Positions 53,980 to 64,000 of a DNA stretch of 64,000 nucleotides are shown here, piece by piece; the first letter of the stretch is position 1, and each line of letters opens with the position of its first letter. A model generated the notes under the pieces. It had not been told where the DNA came from. It saw only the letters and a program-made list of their open reading frames with translations, and ran no database searches. The stretch covers positions 124,001-188,000 of the forward strand of contig JBAMJV010003285.1 in assembly GCA_037951105.1 (NCBI GenBank), read 5' to 3'. This stretch comes from Echinarachnius parma. Lineage: Eukaryota > Echinodermata > Echinoidea > Clypeasteroida > Echinarachniidae. The translations under genes and the position numbers were made by a program.

Positions 53980-54092
53980 TTATGAACTTGTTTCTTCTCG
54001 TAGACCGAATCGCTTGAAGGCCTTGTGCAGCTCGCCAATGTTGTTTTGGAACGCACCATCAGGGGGACAGGAATTAGAGGGCCTCAAGGGAG
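53980..54092 (-). CDS. Terminal exon of an unidentified gene (partial)
   Basis: After the acceptor GATCGAACAG the exon reads, in the only open phase (two bases completing a codon), LRPSNSCPPDGAFQNNIGEL then HKAFKRFGLREETSS and a TAA at 53982-53980. The candidate exon at 63416-63328 ends in the matching phase. The C-terminal half looks amphipathic and helical. Support comes from the splice site, frame and the preserved coding sense in tandem copies (FQTNIGELHKAF in a neighbour). I do not recognise the family. Confidence 0.5.
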
Positions 54093-54158
54093 CTGTTCGA
54101 TCAGGACAGAGAGCAAACAAAATATAAATTAGAATCTCCTCAAATTACATGTTTGAAA

Positions 54159-54316
54159 ACGGTCAAACATGTCCTTGTGGCCACCTGTCTATAGCAGCCT
54201 ACATGCCTACAGTGACCACCAAGAGTGTTCTCCTGCATAGAAAGCAGTGTTATGGAACCTGTCTACAGTGGCCATGTTTCTTATTCTCTTAGGTGGTCAC
54301 TATACACAGGTTTGAG
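54159..54316. mobile_element. CAGTCAAACCTGT-type MITE, diverged
   Basis: GGTCAAACATGTCCTTGTGG and CTATACACAGGTTTGAG are the ends, with internal CCTGTCTACAGTGGCCAT. Diverged from the 47891 copy. Confidence 0.65.
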
Positions 54317-55620
54317 CTTTTTTTTTATGAGTATTAACATTTTAACAAAAATGTTGTTTAAAAATTTGTAGAAATTAATAAGAAAAATTCAAGAAAAGAA
54401 ATGATATTCAATAAAACTATCAACAACAAAATATAGAGTAATTATTTAAGTCAGATCAATGAATAAGACAGAATTTTTAAAAACACTTACATTTTTTAAT
54501 AGGAACTAAATCGCGATTAAACTTGAAATAATAACTGTACACGATCGATTGACAAAACTATCAATTACCGGCAATTTCAAGGATCATTACTATTGCCAAA
54601 TGCTCTATAACTATTACTACTACACAATAAGAACTTGTCTTCTGAAGGCTCTGGGGGAACTAATATCTATGGAATGGTCATATTTACTTGCAATGTCCTA
54701 ACAATCATGCAGTCAGTGCATTATATACATGTGTTTAGCTTTAAAAAAGTGACAAGAAAATGATCATACAAATTACATATAGATGTACATTTATGAAGAA
54801 CATGCATAAGGGTAAAGACTAGAGAACCTGAAAATGTACATGTACAATGCCTGAAACTTGCATGCTGTTATAATGTGTCATGAAACGTGCAATGCTCTAA
54901 ACATTCATGCAATTATAAACGTGCCATGCAAATTATCATAAATATAAAACAACATTGTGATCTAACATTACAATTAAACTTACAATGCCCCAAATAGTGA
55001 TGCAATTACAGCATGCTATATAAAGTAGCACATTGTCATAACTATATATTGGAACTATTGGTGTGTAGACTGTGCATCAGAGGTTTTAAGAGTATAAGAG
55101 GTAATGAAAACAATATCATACTGTTATTTAAAGTATTACGATTACAATTTTATTATGTGCTTCTGTGCAGTGTATTGTTATACTTCATGCCAACAAAACC
55201 TTTAAAAAGTAATACATTAATTCTTTGGAAAAAAGAGAACATCGATTAAAACAAACAAGATAGTGGGTGAGTGTACTTTTGAAAACCTTTTGTAAAAACC
55301 TATTGAATCTTAACTAAATTGCAATAGGAAGTATGTTAACTTTATTTGCAAGACATTAAACCACCCACATAATACAGCTCTCATACTGCAATTAATTATT
55401 AAACTTTCATTGTTATTTCCTGGTCTCTATCTTCTAATCATGTAAGCAATTACTCATCATAATCCATGAACAAAAGTTGCACAAGTCATCAATCGGTCAA
55501 TTAGAATACAGGTCATTTTGGATTGAGTTGATGAAGTATCTATTTCTTTCATTGTATACAAGTATGTACACATATTCTGGTCTTTGTTGGGTGGTGATCA
55601 GTGCACAACTGTAGGTTTTG
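54317..55620. other. Intron-like stretch with diverged short tandem repeats
   Basis: Between about 54680 and 55020 a loose repeat recurs four times: ACTTGCAATGTCCTAACAATCATGCA, with versions near 54845, 54890 and 54977 sharing CAATGC.C.AAA...CATGCAATTA. No coding exon was recognised; presumably intron of the minus-strand gene. Confidence 0.45.
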
Positions 55621-56321
55621 TTAAAGGTTCTATGACATGGAAATCACTTATAAAATTAATTTTAGCCTATCAGTGATACTTTTTCACGTGGATTCTGGTT
55701 ATAACAATAATTTTCTCAATGGAAAAGTGATTAAAACAAGAAATCAGCTTGAATATTCACACTTGAAAAATGTATCCAGAGTGGAATTCTGCCTGTGACC
55801 TCATCTGTCAATCACAACTCAGTTACTCATTAAAGATGAGCAATGCTCCTTCGCCCAGGCTGAGCACCTGCTCACAATAATATCACATGTTTGAATACAC
55901 AACCAACAAATACACTTTTGTCCTTTTCCTTTTGTCATCTAATGTAAGCTGACCAGAGATTGACATGATTTTATTCAGTGCTTTTCTTGTCCTTATGATG
56001 GTTGAGGTTTTCTGACATAGCAACTGCTATTGAAATTGAAAGTGTGAGTTGTTATATGGTGTAGTCAAAGATGTGATAATATTGTGAGCAGTCGCTCACC
56101 CTGGGCGAAGGTGTATAATTGTTCATCTTAAAAGTAACTGAGTTGTGATTGACAGATGAGGTCACAAGTAGAATTTCACTCTGGAGATTTTTTTTAAGTG
56201 GGGCTTAGCAAGATGAACAAAATATTTAGATAAAAACAGTTTACAAATATATTATGTATCCACTAATACAGATACAAAGAAGTCAACATGTACATGTATT
56301 TGCATGTCATGGAACCTTTAA
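55621..56321. mobile_element. T2/Kolobok-type MITE, family E, long inverted arms
   Basis: TTAAAGGTTCTATGACATGG at 55621 pairs with CCATGACATGCAAA... in the right end, which finishes CATGGAACCTTTAA at 56321. Inner arms such as TGACCTCATCTGTCAATCAC (55796) and GTGATTGACAGATGAGGTCA (56143) show near-palindromic structure over most of the element. TTAA lies at both edges. Confidence 0.85.
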
Positions 56322-56865
56322 GTTTGAATGAATCTGGCTAATTATGAAGCCACATTTCCTAGTTTTACTCAAAAAGCTGTTAATTGTGCAATGCCAATTA
56401 TAACTTCCTCAATCGAGAAATCAAATAGATGTAGTTACTTGTAGGACATTTTTCAATAAATGTTGACTAAATGTAACTATTCAAAATGTGCACTCTATTG
56501 CAACAATGCATGGTAAAATGTTTCACACAAATGCAAGGCCATATGATTGAATCTGATAGGTTGGATCGAAAGCCATGCTGTTGTAGTACATGTTGCTCTG
56601 TCTAATGGAGCGCAAAATGAATAATTGTGATTCCTATAAGTAAGACGTGTAATATGTGACTTTAAGGTGACACAAGACATCCTCATGTATCATTTAGCTA
56701 TCTTATTCTCTCATTAGTTACAATGAAAATGGTATATATATGATTTTAAGTCTCAAATATTCCTTTTGGGAAAAAATATAAAGTTGATCGATCACTTAAA
56801 CTAAAAAGTGGTACAAAAAGGCTAACTATGCTCTTTTTTAATATATACAATACACTATGTACTTG
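56322..56865. other. Intron-like AT-rich stretch
   Basis: No exon, TIR or tandem array recognised. Confidence 0.35.
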
Positions 56866-57370
56866 TGTGCAAAAGCCATTCACATGGAACACTTTTCTAG
56901 CTTGATATGGACTGTGGTGCATGGTTCCTACATTCCACATGTTTGTGGTATCATACATAATTTACAATGATAAATGTACATTATACAATCAAATGCTCTT
57001 TTGTGTAAATTGATGTGTGCAAAGCCATTCAAATAAAACACCTTTTTCTTCATCTAACTCAGATTGGAAGTGCTAACATGTTTTATGTGATATCATAAAT
57101 GCAGGAAAAGGGATAGAACATATCTTACCAATGGTGCCTACATGAATTTTGTGTGCAAAGCCATTCAAATAGAGTGCTCCTCTAGCTTTATATAGGCTGT
57201 GTTTGTCTCATTCTATGTGATATCATAAATGCAGTGATATAAAATACAAAGTACATGTATCTATTGATGCTACCTAGTTTATGTGCAAAGCCATTCAAAT
57301 AAAACTCTTTTCTATCTTTATATATATTGGCTGTGATTGCTACTATATTCTAAGGGGTGTCATATAATGT
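56866..57370. repeat. Tandem array of four ~130-bp units
   Basis: Each unit has TGTGTGCAAAGCCATTCAAA followed by TTTCTAGCTTTATATAGGCTG and TGTGATATCATAAATGCAG. Unit starts are near 56866, 57014, 57150 and 57280. Non-coding, in the presumed intron of the minus-strand gene. Confidence 0.85.
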
Positions 57371-57645
57371 GCTCTGATTAATGTGGAATCTATACGAGGC
57401 ACTAATTTTTTTCGACTAAAAAGCAAATGCATTCATTCCATCTTAATCATTCTAAACGAATGTGATATCAATATATTTTGCATCGACACATGAATATCAG
57501 ATTGCTGTCCATAACTTTACTATAAACAAATCTTCATTAATTTAATTTGTTTTCTTCTGAAAAGTGATACTTCATATGCAGTGATACATAAAATATCTTT
57601 TATAATCTGCTTTTACTGAAAAGCAATGACTTGATTTATTCTTAC

Positions 57646-57693
57646 CAACTCACAATTTAATTCAAGCATTGCTCTCAGAGTGGCGAGATGATC
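57646..57693 (-). CDS. Possible 48-nt internal exon of the unidentified gene
   Basis: On minus a good acceptor (GTTTGCTTGCAG) and donor (GTAAGAAT) enclose a 16-codon frame, DHLATLRAMLELNCEL, open only in phase 0. A second donor GTGAGT eight bases earlier would end the exon in phase 1, which would join the terminal exon at 54092. The peptide looks like a coiled-coil segment. The phase does not join directly to the 63328 exon, so an extra exon or alternative splicing would be needed; it could be spurious. Confidence 0.35.
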
Positions 57694-58180
57694 CTGCAAG
57701 CAAACAAAACACTTGCTTCAAAATTCGGAGATAAAAAACACTTCAATATCCTTCAAAATTTGATTACAATCACAGGACTTAATTTAAATAATTGACACAT
57801 TCTCCCCTCAAACTGTGATGTTCCACACAAATTGGACATGAATACCTAATTATCCCCAAATGATGAAAAAAAAATTAGACCTAAAAGTTAACTATAAATT
57901 GATCTTATATCATCTCCAAATGATTACAAAATCTTATACCCATTTAGTTTCTATGCAAAATGATCTTAATATCACTTGATTAAAAGTTGTGTATTTTAGT
58001 AGAGGTAAAATATTGCCTGGCTCACAGGCAATACAATAGTTTAAAAGGTTGAAATGGTTAAAACCCTCTTTAATCAGAAAATAATGTAAACAAAGGTCTA
58101 AATCAAACTATCATATATATATAATTGTAAAAAAGGACTCAAAACATATTGATCTGTGTGTGGAATGATTTAGACCAATA
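57694..58180. other. Intron-like stretch
   Basis: AT-rich; no coding or transposon features recognised. Confidence 0.35.
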
Positions 58181-58417
58181 CAGGGTGGCCCAGAAATAAC
58201 GGAACGGGGTGCTTGCTATAATGAAGACACATGATGCCCGTCATAGCAACTAGTAACGTTCAATGCGTGCGCCATTGTTAGTATCCCTTCTTCTCTATAC
58301 AAAGCTGAACGCACACTCACAATGGCGCACAGTTGATCGTTACTCGATGCAGTATGGCGGGCATCATGAGTCTTTAGAATGGCAAGTACCCCGTTCCGTT
58401 ATTCCTGGGCCACCCTG
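58181..58417. mobile_element. Tc1/mariner-type MITE
   Basis: CAGGGTGGCCCAGAAATAAC and GTTATTCCTGGGCCACCCTG are inverted ends flanked by TA at 58179 and 58418. Arms extend about 35 bp (GGAACGGGGT.CTTG). 237 bp, non-coding. Confidence 0.85.
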
Positions 58418-60502
58418 TATTTATGATGAAATATTTTGGTCAAATTAGGTGAACATGGTTTTGAAGGGACTACAATTTTATTTAACATAATTTGAATAGA
58501 AATATTCATATGTATATATTCAATTCAATTCAATTTGTTATAGAGAATAAGTTATTATTATTATGGGCTATATAAATACTGTATTATTATTATTTGCTTC
58601 ATACAGTGTACTCATTTAAAAAAATAACTTATGTTTATATTCAATGAAATCTCTCACTTCAATATTAAATTTATACAAAAATGGAATTGCAATCTCTCAT
58701 AGATAAGCTTTTGCTCTGTTCTTGCTAATATTTTTAGCACATTTTGCATTTTTTGTAGCAAGCATTTATTTCATAGGCTACACAACTACTGGATGGTTCT
58801 GGTTTTTAATGTAATTATTTGTTAAATAGCCCTTTTCTATAAATCATCTACATATATATATATTTGTATATTTCTTTGCAATATATTTTATACGAAATGT
58901 GTGCAGTGCTGACTATAGTTTTTGTGTAACGGCTAGAACAACATAATGCTGATAACCGAAACTCTTATCATATAATATAAAATCCTGTATACACTTGATA
59001 GAAGAAATATATATTATTATAGTTCATTGTTATATCGAGAGAAAGACACGAGAGACAAGAGCGAAAAGCCCACTCTTTGCAATCGATACACAGAAAAAAT
59101 GGTGGAAATTGTGTGAAAGGTTAATTATGGCTTGATACTGAATATTTGATTACTGTGAAGGGTGGATGCTGTAACAAACCACTAAGCCATGATGGCCATG
59201 TCATAATCAAATGTAGATGTAATTATTTGTGACGCTATTTCTTAATTAGAATTATGAAAATATTCATGGTGTCACGCATAAGGAGGACCCAACCCCCCCC
59301 CCCCCCCCAAAAAAAAAAAAAAAGGCAATCTAACAAACAAACAAAAACCAGATTTATTGGTTAAAACATGAGTATTCCACTCTCTGTTACAGTTTCATTT
59401 CCGCAATATAATGACTTGTCAGTTCTTTATAGCTCAATTTAATAATGTTCTTATCATTTTTTAATATGATTTTGAATTTCCTGTCTTTCCGAGCAATGAC
59501 AAACTGAGACTTTCTGTTTCAAAATGTAATTGTGTTAGTCATCATTATAACCTCACAAGTAATGTCTTAGAACCATTACAAATACAAAAAAGGGAAATCC
59601 CTTATACATGATACAACCCTTTTTCTGATTACCCAGTTAGGATTCTAGTAAACTAGTCTAAATTCACGACTAAGCTTATAAACTTAGTCAATATACTTTA
59701 TAGTCGCGTACCAACTGTGTTAATTTCCATCCCTGGATATATTGTCACCAAAAAGTTAAAAGTTAAAACAAACATTTGTTCAATTTTCATTTTTCATTCA
59801 AAGAGTTAGTTGTTAGACAATGTCTACCCTGATTATGATGAAGTATAGTAGGAAATCATTTTAAGGAGAGTAACTTATAACTTGAAAAAACAACATGTAA
59901 AACCTCTTAATTTAAGTTAGAGCTGCCAAATACAATGTTATAATAACAGAGAAGATGAGAAAGTTTGAGATGAAAGACTTGACACATTTGCATGATATTT
60001 GAAGCATTTTGCAGCTGCGGATGTATTACTTTGATTGTCGATGAGGTAAAAAAAAAAAAAATCATGCTAAGGGTTTGATAAAAACTCACAATGACGAAAC
60101 AGATTACAACCACACAAATATCACTTGTTATTACTTGTGATTACAATATTTGGATATTGGGATATAATAGTTGGTCTGAGAAAGGGTGCATACCGTGAGA
60201 GAAAATGGATCATCATATAATGATGCTATTATATGTTCAGAACATGCTATGTTCATATGTCAATGGAAATTCACAATAAAGACAAAGAGACTATAATACT
60301 CAAACAAATAACAAATACAGGAGGAATGCATGTTGATGGGGAATACCAAACCTCACAATGAGAACCACAGAAAGGGAATGGATACATGTATTAGATAAGT
60401 TATAGACATCACCTTCAAAATCAGACAGTAAAAAGATGGACTTATTGGAAAATCAATACGGTACATCATTATCTATATTTAATAGAATGGTGTTAAAGAC
60501 CT
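58418..60502. other. Intron-like AT-rich stretch
   Basis: It includes a GGGCTATATAAATACTG plus (ATT)n retroposon tail at about 58565-58603 and a C-run joined to an A-run at 59294-59324. No exon recognised. Confidence 0.4.
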
Positions 60503-60816
60503 GGGGGTGTTTCACAAAGATCCTAAGTTGAACTTAACTCTAAGTTGGACTTACAAATTATGGAAAGCCATTTGTAGCCTTGGAATAAAATATATTCAAA
60601 ATAAAAAAATGCAAGTATTTTAGACTTTTCATAAATTTGACATCAAGAACATGGAATCTCGCTGATAATAGAAAATATTATCATAATTTGAATCAACATT
60701 TTATGTCTTTTAAAATAACTTTTTCAATTTTGTTCCAAAAAACTAACGGCTTTCCATAATGTGTAAGTCCAACTTACGAGTTAAGTTCAACTTAGGATCT
60801 TTGTGAAACACCCCCT
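60503..60816. mobile_element. GTGTTTCACAAAGATCC MITE, complete copy
   Basis: GGGGGTGTTTCACAAAGATC at the left is inverted at the right as GATCTTTGTGAAACACCCCC. The arms extend about 48 bp through TAAGTTGAACTTAACTC. Confidence 0.88.
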
Positions 60817-61367
60817 GTTCTTGCAGAAGGGAGAAGTTTTGTTTAATGGAAAATTATGCAGGTTTGGTATCAAATACAGCTGGGAGATACACATGTAAAT
60901 ACAAAACATCCTTTTGATGAGACCAACAAATAAGTTAATGCCTTTGAATGAACACACATACACAATCATATCCGATGAATAGTGCCTTTTTTTTCATGCA
61001 AACTAGGTAGTCATGAAATAACCATCCAACACAGGTGACACATTTATCATACGAAACCTCACCAACAAAGGGAGAAAACAAAGACAACAAAGAAATGAAA
61101 GTGAAAATGTAATTTCTTAGAATAGGGGAAAGTGTAAGCCATTTATACACCCATCTAACGGTGCTTACTTTCATGCAAAATGGGAAGGCCAGATCACAAA
61201 AACTCACTTTGAGCAAGACAAATGGGTAACACAGTGAAACCTCATTATAACGAGCACCTTGGGCCCATCAAATTTACCTAGTTATACCAGATATCTTGTA
61301 TCAGAGCTTAACAACAATAGAATACATAGAATCTAGACCTGTGAAATTACCTTGCTATATCAGGTAC

Positions 61368-61629
61368 CAGGGGCGGATCTAGCATTTTGCTAAGGGGGGG
61401 GGGTTTGACCCAATGAGGATACGGAGCATCATCCACTCGGCAAATTTTTTTGTTGCCATTTTGAACCCCCGTAAGTGATGTCTTTTTGCTAAGGGGGGGG
61501 GGGGGGGGTTTCACCCAATGACGATGTGCCAGAGCATAGTCCACGAGCCGCGAAGCTGCAATTTTTTTTGGCTATTTTGAACTCCCGTAAGTGATGTTTT
61601 CCACATCACATTTTCACTTGGCAGCCCAA

Positions 61630-61661
<32 letters not shown>

Positions 61662-61859
61662 GTTTAAACTTACCCTGTAGTAAGTCGGTTATTTTGAAAA
61701 CCGGTTAACCGACGGCAAAAACCGGTTAACCGAAACCGTGAAAATGAAAACGTTTTTGCTGATGCCGGTCGGTTAACCGTCGTGTAACCGTTTCACTACA
61801 GGCTTAGTTTAAACCCCCTATTTAAACCCCCCCCCCCCCCCCCCGTAGATCCGCCACTG
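61368..61859. mobile_element. CAGGGGCGGATCTAG element with 5-bp duplication, nested
   Basis: Ends CAGGGGCGGATCTAG and TAGATCCGCCACTG, flanked by GGTAC at 61363-61367 and 61860-61864. The interior has two units with TGACCCAATGA.GAT and CCCCGTAAGTGATG, G-runs up to about 30 and a C-run. The same blocks occur in 25.37-25.69 kb. Confidence 0.82.
61676..61801. mobile_element. Small TIR insertion inside the polyG element
   Basis: CCTGTAGTAAGTCGGTTA and TAACCGTTTCACTACAGG are imperfect inverted ends. The interior repeats AACCGGTTAACCG. It sits where the sister element at 49973 continues from its G-run to AAACCCCC. Confidence 0.6.
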
Positions 61860-62416
61860 GGTACCTCATTATAAAAGAGCTTGTTATAAAGAGGTTCCAC
61901 TGTATTATGATAGGTAAGTTGTTGAACAGTTATGACTGAAAAAATATGTGTATGCATGTGAAAAGAATCATAATCAATAGACCAACAGGGAATGGGAATA
62001 TGCTGACAATCCTGACCACTTAAAACAGGTGGATTATTGACAAAAGGACAAATATGAGGTCTGAGATATATCCATGCTGCTTCTTTTGTTTCATGCAAAC
62101 AATAGATGGAAATGCTGACAGAATAAAAACATAACAGAGGAGAAAACAAGACACATGCAACTTCACAGATGTGACCAAACAGAGTGATCATGGGGTTAAA
62201 TTCATACAAAAACCACATATAGTAATCAAAAGACAAGTAGGGGTGATATACAATTATGGTTATTCGTGGAACAATTAAAATTAAGAAGGTATGAATGTGA
62301 AGTCCACAAGATCTATAAAATGTAATGCTGTCTCGATTCACGGAAGAGATGGAAAGCCCGAGATCAATACACAGTGTACGGGAAAATACGAACACCTCAC
62401 AATCACAAGAATTGTA

Positions 62417-62802
62417 TTAAAGGGATCTAGTAACTTTGTTGACATGTGCAAAAAGTGATGAATGGTTGATGCAATGTATATTGTTGTTATCTCATATGTC
62501 CACAGGGTATTGTGTGAAAATTTCAAGTCAAATGGACATTGTATGGCCAAGTAATGAGCGAAAATGCAAAGTGATATTCAGTAACTCACTGCACTCACTT
62601 TGTACACGGAAGAAAAACTCGCCCGGAGTTTTTCTTATCTGAATACTTCAATCATACATATCTTTGTAACGAAAGGGAAATTTGAAAAACCGAAACCTGT
62701 CCCATGATTTTATTGTTAATACGAATACAACAAGGTATAAGGGAACCGCTAGAATTAAAATTTTATTTTGAGGATTTGGACAATGTTACTAGGTCCCTTT
62801 AA
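62417..62802 (+). mobile_element. T2/Kolobok-type MITE, family A, intact
   Basis: TTAAAGGGATCTAGTAAC at 62417 and GTTACTAGGTCCCTTTAA ending at 62802. It is 386 bp, uninterrupted, and close in sequence to the 41207 copy. Confidence 0.88.
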
Positions 62803-63327
62803 ATTTGATGAGAAATTAAAGCTGGAAGATATATTAAACAGGTAGACGTATGGGCCCAATAAATGACTATATTACTATAATGATGGTGCTTTTGTTTCAT
62901 GCAGAGATAAATTATGCAATGGAAGAACAGAACTTTTCAGATTGATCTAAACAGGAAGACTGTGTCACTAAAAGCTCATGATCAAAAGATACAAGGGATC
63001 TATATACACAAAACATGTATGTTATTCAATTATTAAGATATACATGTACATGTATACATACATAGAGACCAATATGAACAGTTAAACTTGTTAAAATTCT
63101 GAGAAAAAAAGTTATTCACACATATATCGGAGACAAATGAAGCCATCTATTATGAATAATGTTGTGTTTTCTTTCATGCAAACAGATATTTAAATGCCAG
63201 GCCAGATGAAACGGAACAAAACAAAACAAAACAAAACAATAAGAGAAGAGAGGAGAAGAGAGATGCAAGATGCAAGCCACTTCTTGGATGGTGCTACATG
63301 AAACGTGGCCATTCCATTCCAACTCAC

Positions 63328-63416
63328 TCTTCAAGTGGCGCACTACGGGAGAAGGGATTCCAGTCTCCGCCGCATCTTCTGGGACGGATTTTAAGTTCGT
63401 ACTGTAACCGTGGTGA
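63328..63416 (-). CDS. Candidate internal exon of the unidentified gene
   Basis: On minus a long pyrimidine tract and CCCGCAG precede an 89-nt block ending at a GTGAGT donor. The open frame reads HHGYSTNLKSVPEDAAETGI then PSPVVRHLK. The exon ends in phase 1, exactly what the terminal exon at 54092 needs. Upstream, the same frame stays open as PPPLPRKSRS, so a longer exon using an earlier acceptor (CATCCTAAAG) is possible. Composition and CpG content differ from the surrounding intron. No family was recognised; it may lie near the C-terminus of an adaptor-type protein, which is a guess. Confidence 0.45.
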
Positions 63417-63559
63417 CTGCGGGATTTTCGGGGGAGGGGAGGTGGGTTCGGGGATGGGCCTTTAGGATGTAAGAGGGGCGGGGTGTAAAAATAAAGGGGA
63501 GGCAAAAGAAATTGTTTTGATGAGAGCACCGCAAATACACCATGAATACTTAAGGCATG

Positions 63560-64000
63560 GAAGTATTTAGTAGGGTCCATGCTTAAGGTAAATGATTCAC
63601 AGAATATATTGACAGGAATAGAATTGCACCTTTATGAACGAACCCAGCTCTTACTGATAAGTAATCTAGAGGCTAAAGATGAACCACAGGTACCAAAGGA
63701 AACAAGAGCCCCAGGGGGGCACGACGCTCACCTGAGGTCAATCAATTCACATCTGGCGCATGTTCTCTCTGACACCCTCAGAAGATATGAAATCAGTTGA
63801 AATCATGCCAAAATCTATAATGTGATGTACTATTTAATCAATAACTTTTGATCCCCTGTACCTAACATTATGATTTACCATAATGTTTGGGTGAATCATA
63901 AAAAAAGACAGACACACATATAAGACAAAGCTTAACACATTTCACCAGCCACTGACCACTTCAGCATATTAACCCCACTCACATAGGGACCCTATGGGGC
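63560..64000. other. Flank with a dispersed-repeat fragment
   Basis: ACAAGAGCCCCAGGGGGGCA followed by CGACGCTCACCTGAGGTCAA (about 63700-63740) resembles a motif that is widely dispersed in marine invertebrate genomes. The window ends in CACATAGGGACCC, the motif also found in the 27.8-28.2 kb array. Confidence 0.4.

Larger units (their letters stand above)
61232..61902. mobile_element. pogo/Tigger-like MITE, interrupted
   Basis: CAGTGAAACCTCATTATAAC and GAGGTTCCACTG match the 13146-13522 element. It is split by the polyG element at 61368-61859. TA follows the right end; the left TA has changed to CA. Confidence 0.75.
60817..63290. repeat. Diverged tandem repeats around a TTTCATGCAAAC motif, interrupted by MITEs
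   Basis: A segment with GGTGCTTTTGTTTCATGCAAAC recurs near 60985, 61165, 62078, 62885 and 63155. It is often preceded by AAGCCAT.TAT....AT and followed by purine-rich sequence. The similarity is partial, and the copies are separated by the elements at 61232-61902 and 62417-62802. Presumed intron of the minus-strand gene. Confidence 0.45.

Overview
The window looks like a piece of a marine invertebrate animal nuclear genome. It has spliced genes with GT-AG introns, an AT-rich background, many G/C homopolymers and microsatellites, and a dense load of short inverted-repeat transposons. Species cannot be fixed from sequence alone; an invertebrate deuterostome (echinoderm or hemichordate type) is my low-confidence guess. 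There are no operons, prophages or CRISPR arrays.

Three protein-coding genes can be assembled exon by exon with matching splice phases. (1) An RIIAD1-like gene on + (8907-10522, 3 exons, 105 aa). (2) A Golgi carbohydrate sulfotransferase of the HNK-1/CHST8-14 family on - (20701-18274, 2 exons, 376 aa), with a type II membrane anchor in exon 1. (3) A dolichol kinase (DOLK) on + (35108-45020, 10 coding exons, 540 aa). A fourth, unidentified gene on - is represented by candidate 3' exons (63416-63328, perhaps 57693-57646, and a terminal exon 54092-53980). These genes are not functionally linked beyond the fact that DOLK and the sulfotransferase both serve the ER/Golgi glycosylation system.

Layout: 1-5000 repeats, low complexity and a dead LINE reverse transcriptase; 5.1-7.85 kb a six-element nest of transposons; 8.7-12 kb RIIAD1 and its 3' flank; 13-16.7 kb MITEs, a triple trinucleotide microsatellite and a tandem array; 18.3-20.7 kb the sulfotransferase; 22.5-26.8 kb two head-to-head Penelope-like element fragments with hammerhead-like ends and a nested hAT-like element; 27-32.6 kb nested TTAA-type MITEs and a LINE RNase H relic; 32.7-33.5 kb CCA repeats and a CpG-rich patch; 35-45 kb DOLK; 45-64 kb mostly intron or intergenic sequence with MITEs and diverged tandem arrays.

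The most unusual signal is that three exons (DOLK exon 8, DOLK exon 10 and the terminal exon of the unidentified gene) each lie beside tandem arrays of decayed copies of themselves. The second theme is a set of MITE families with TTAAAGG termini (T2/Kolobok type) that insert into each other, twice demonstrably into a TTAA inside a copy of the same family.
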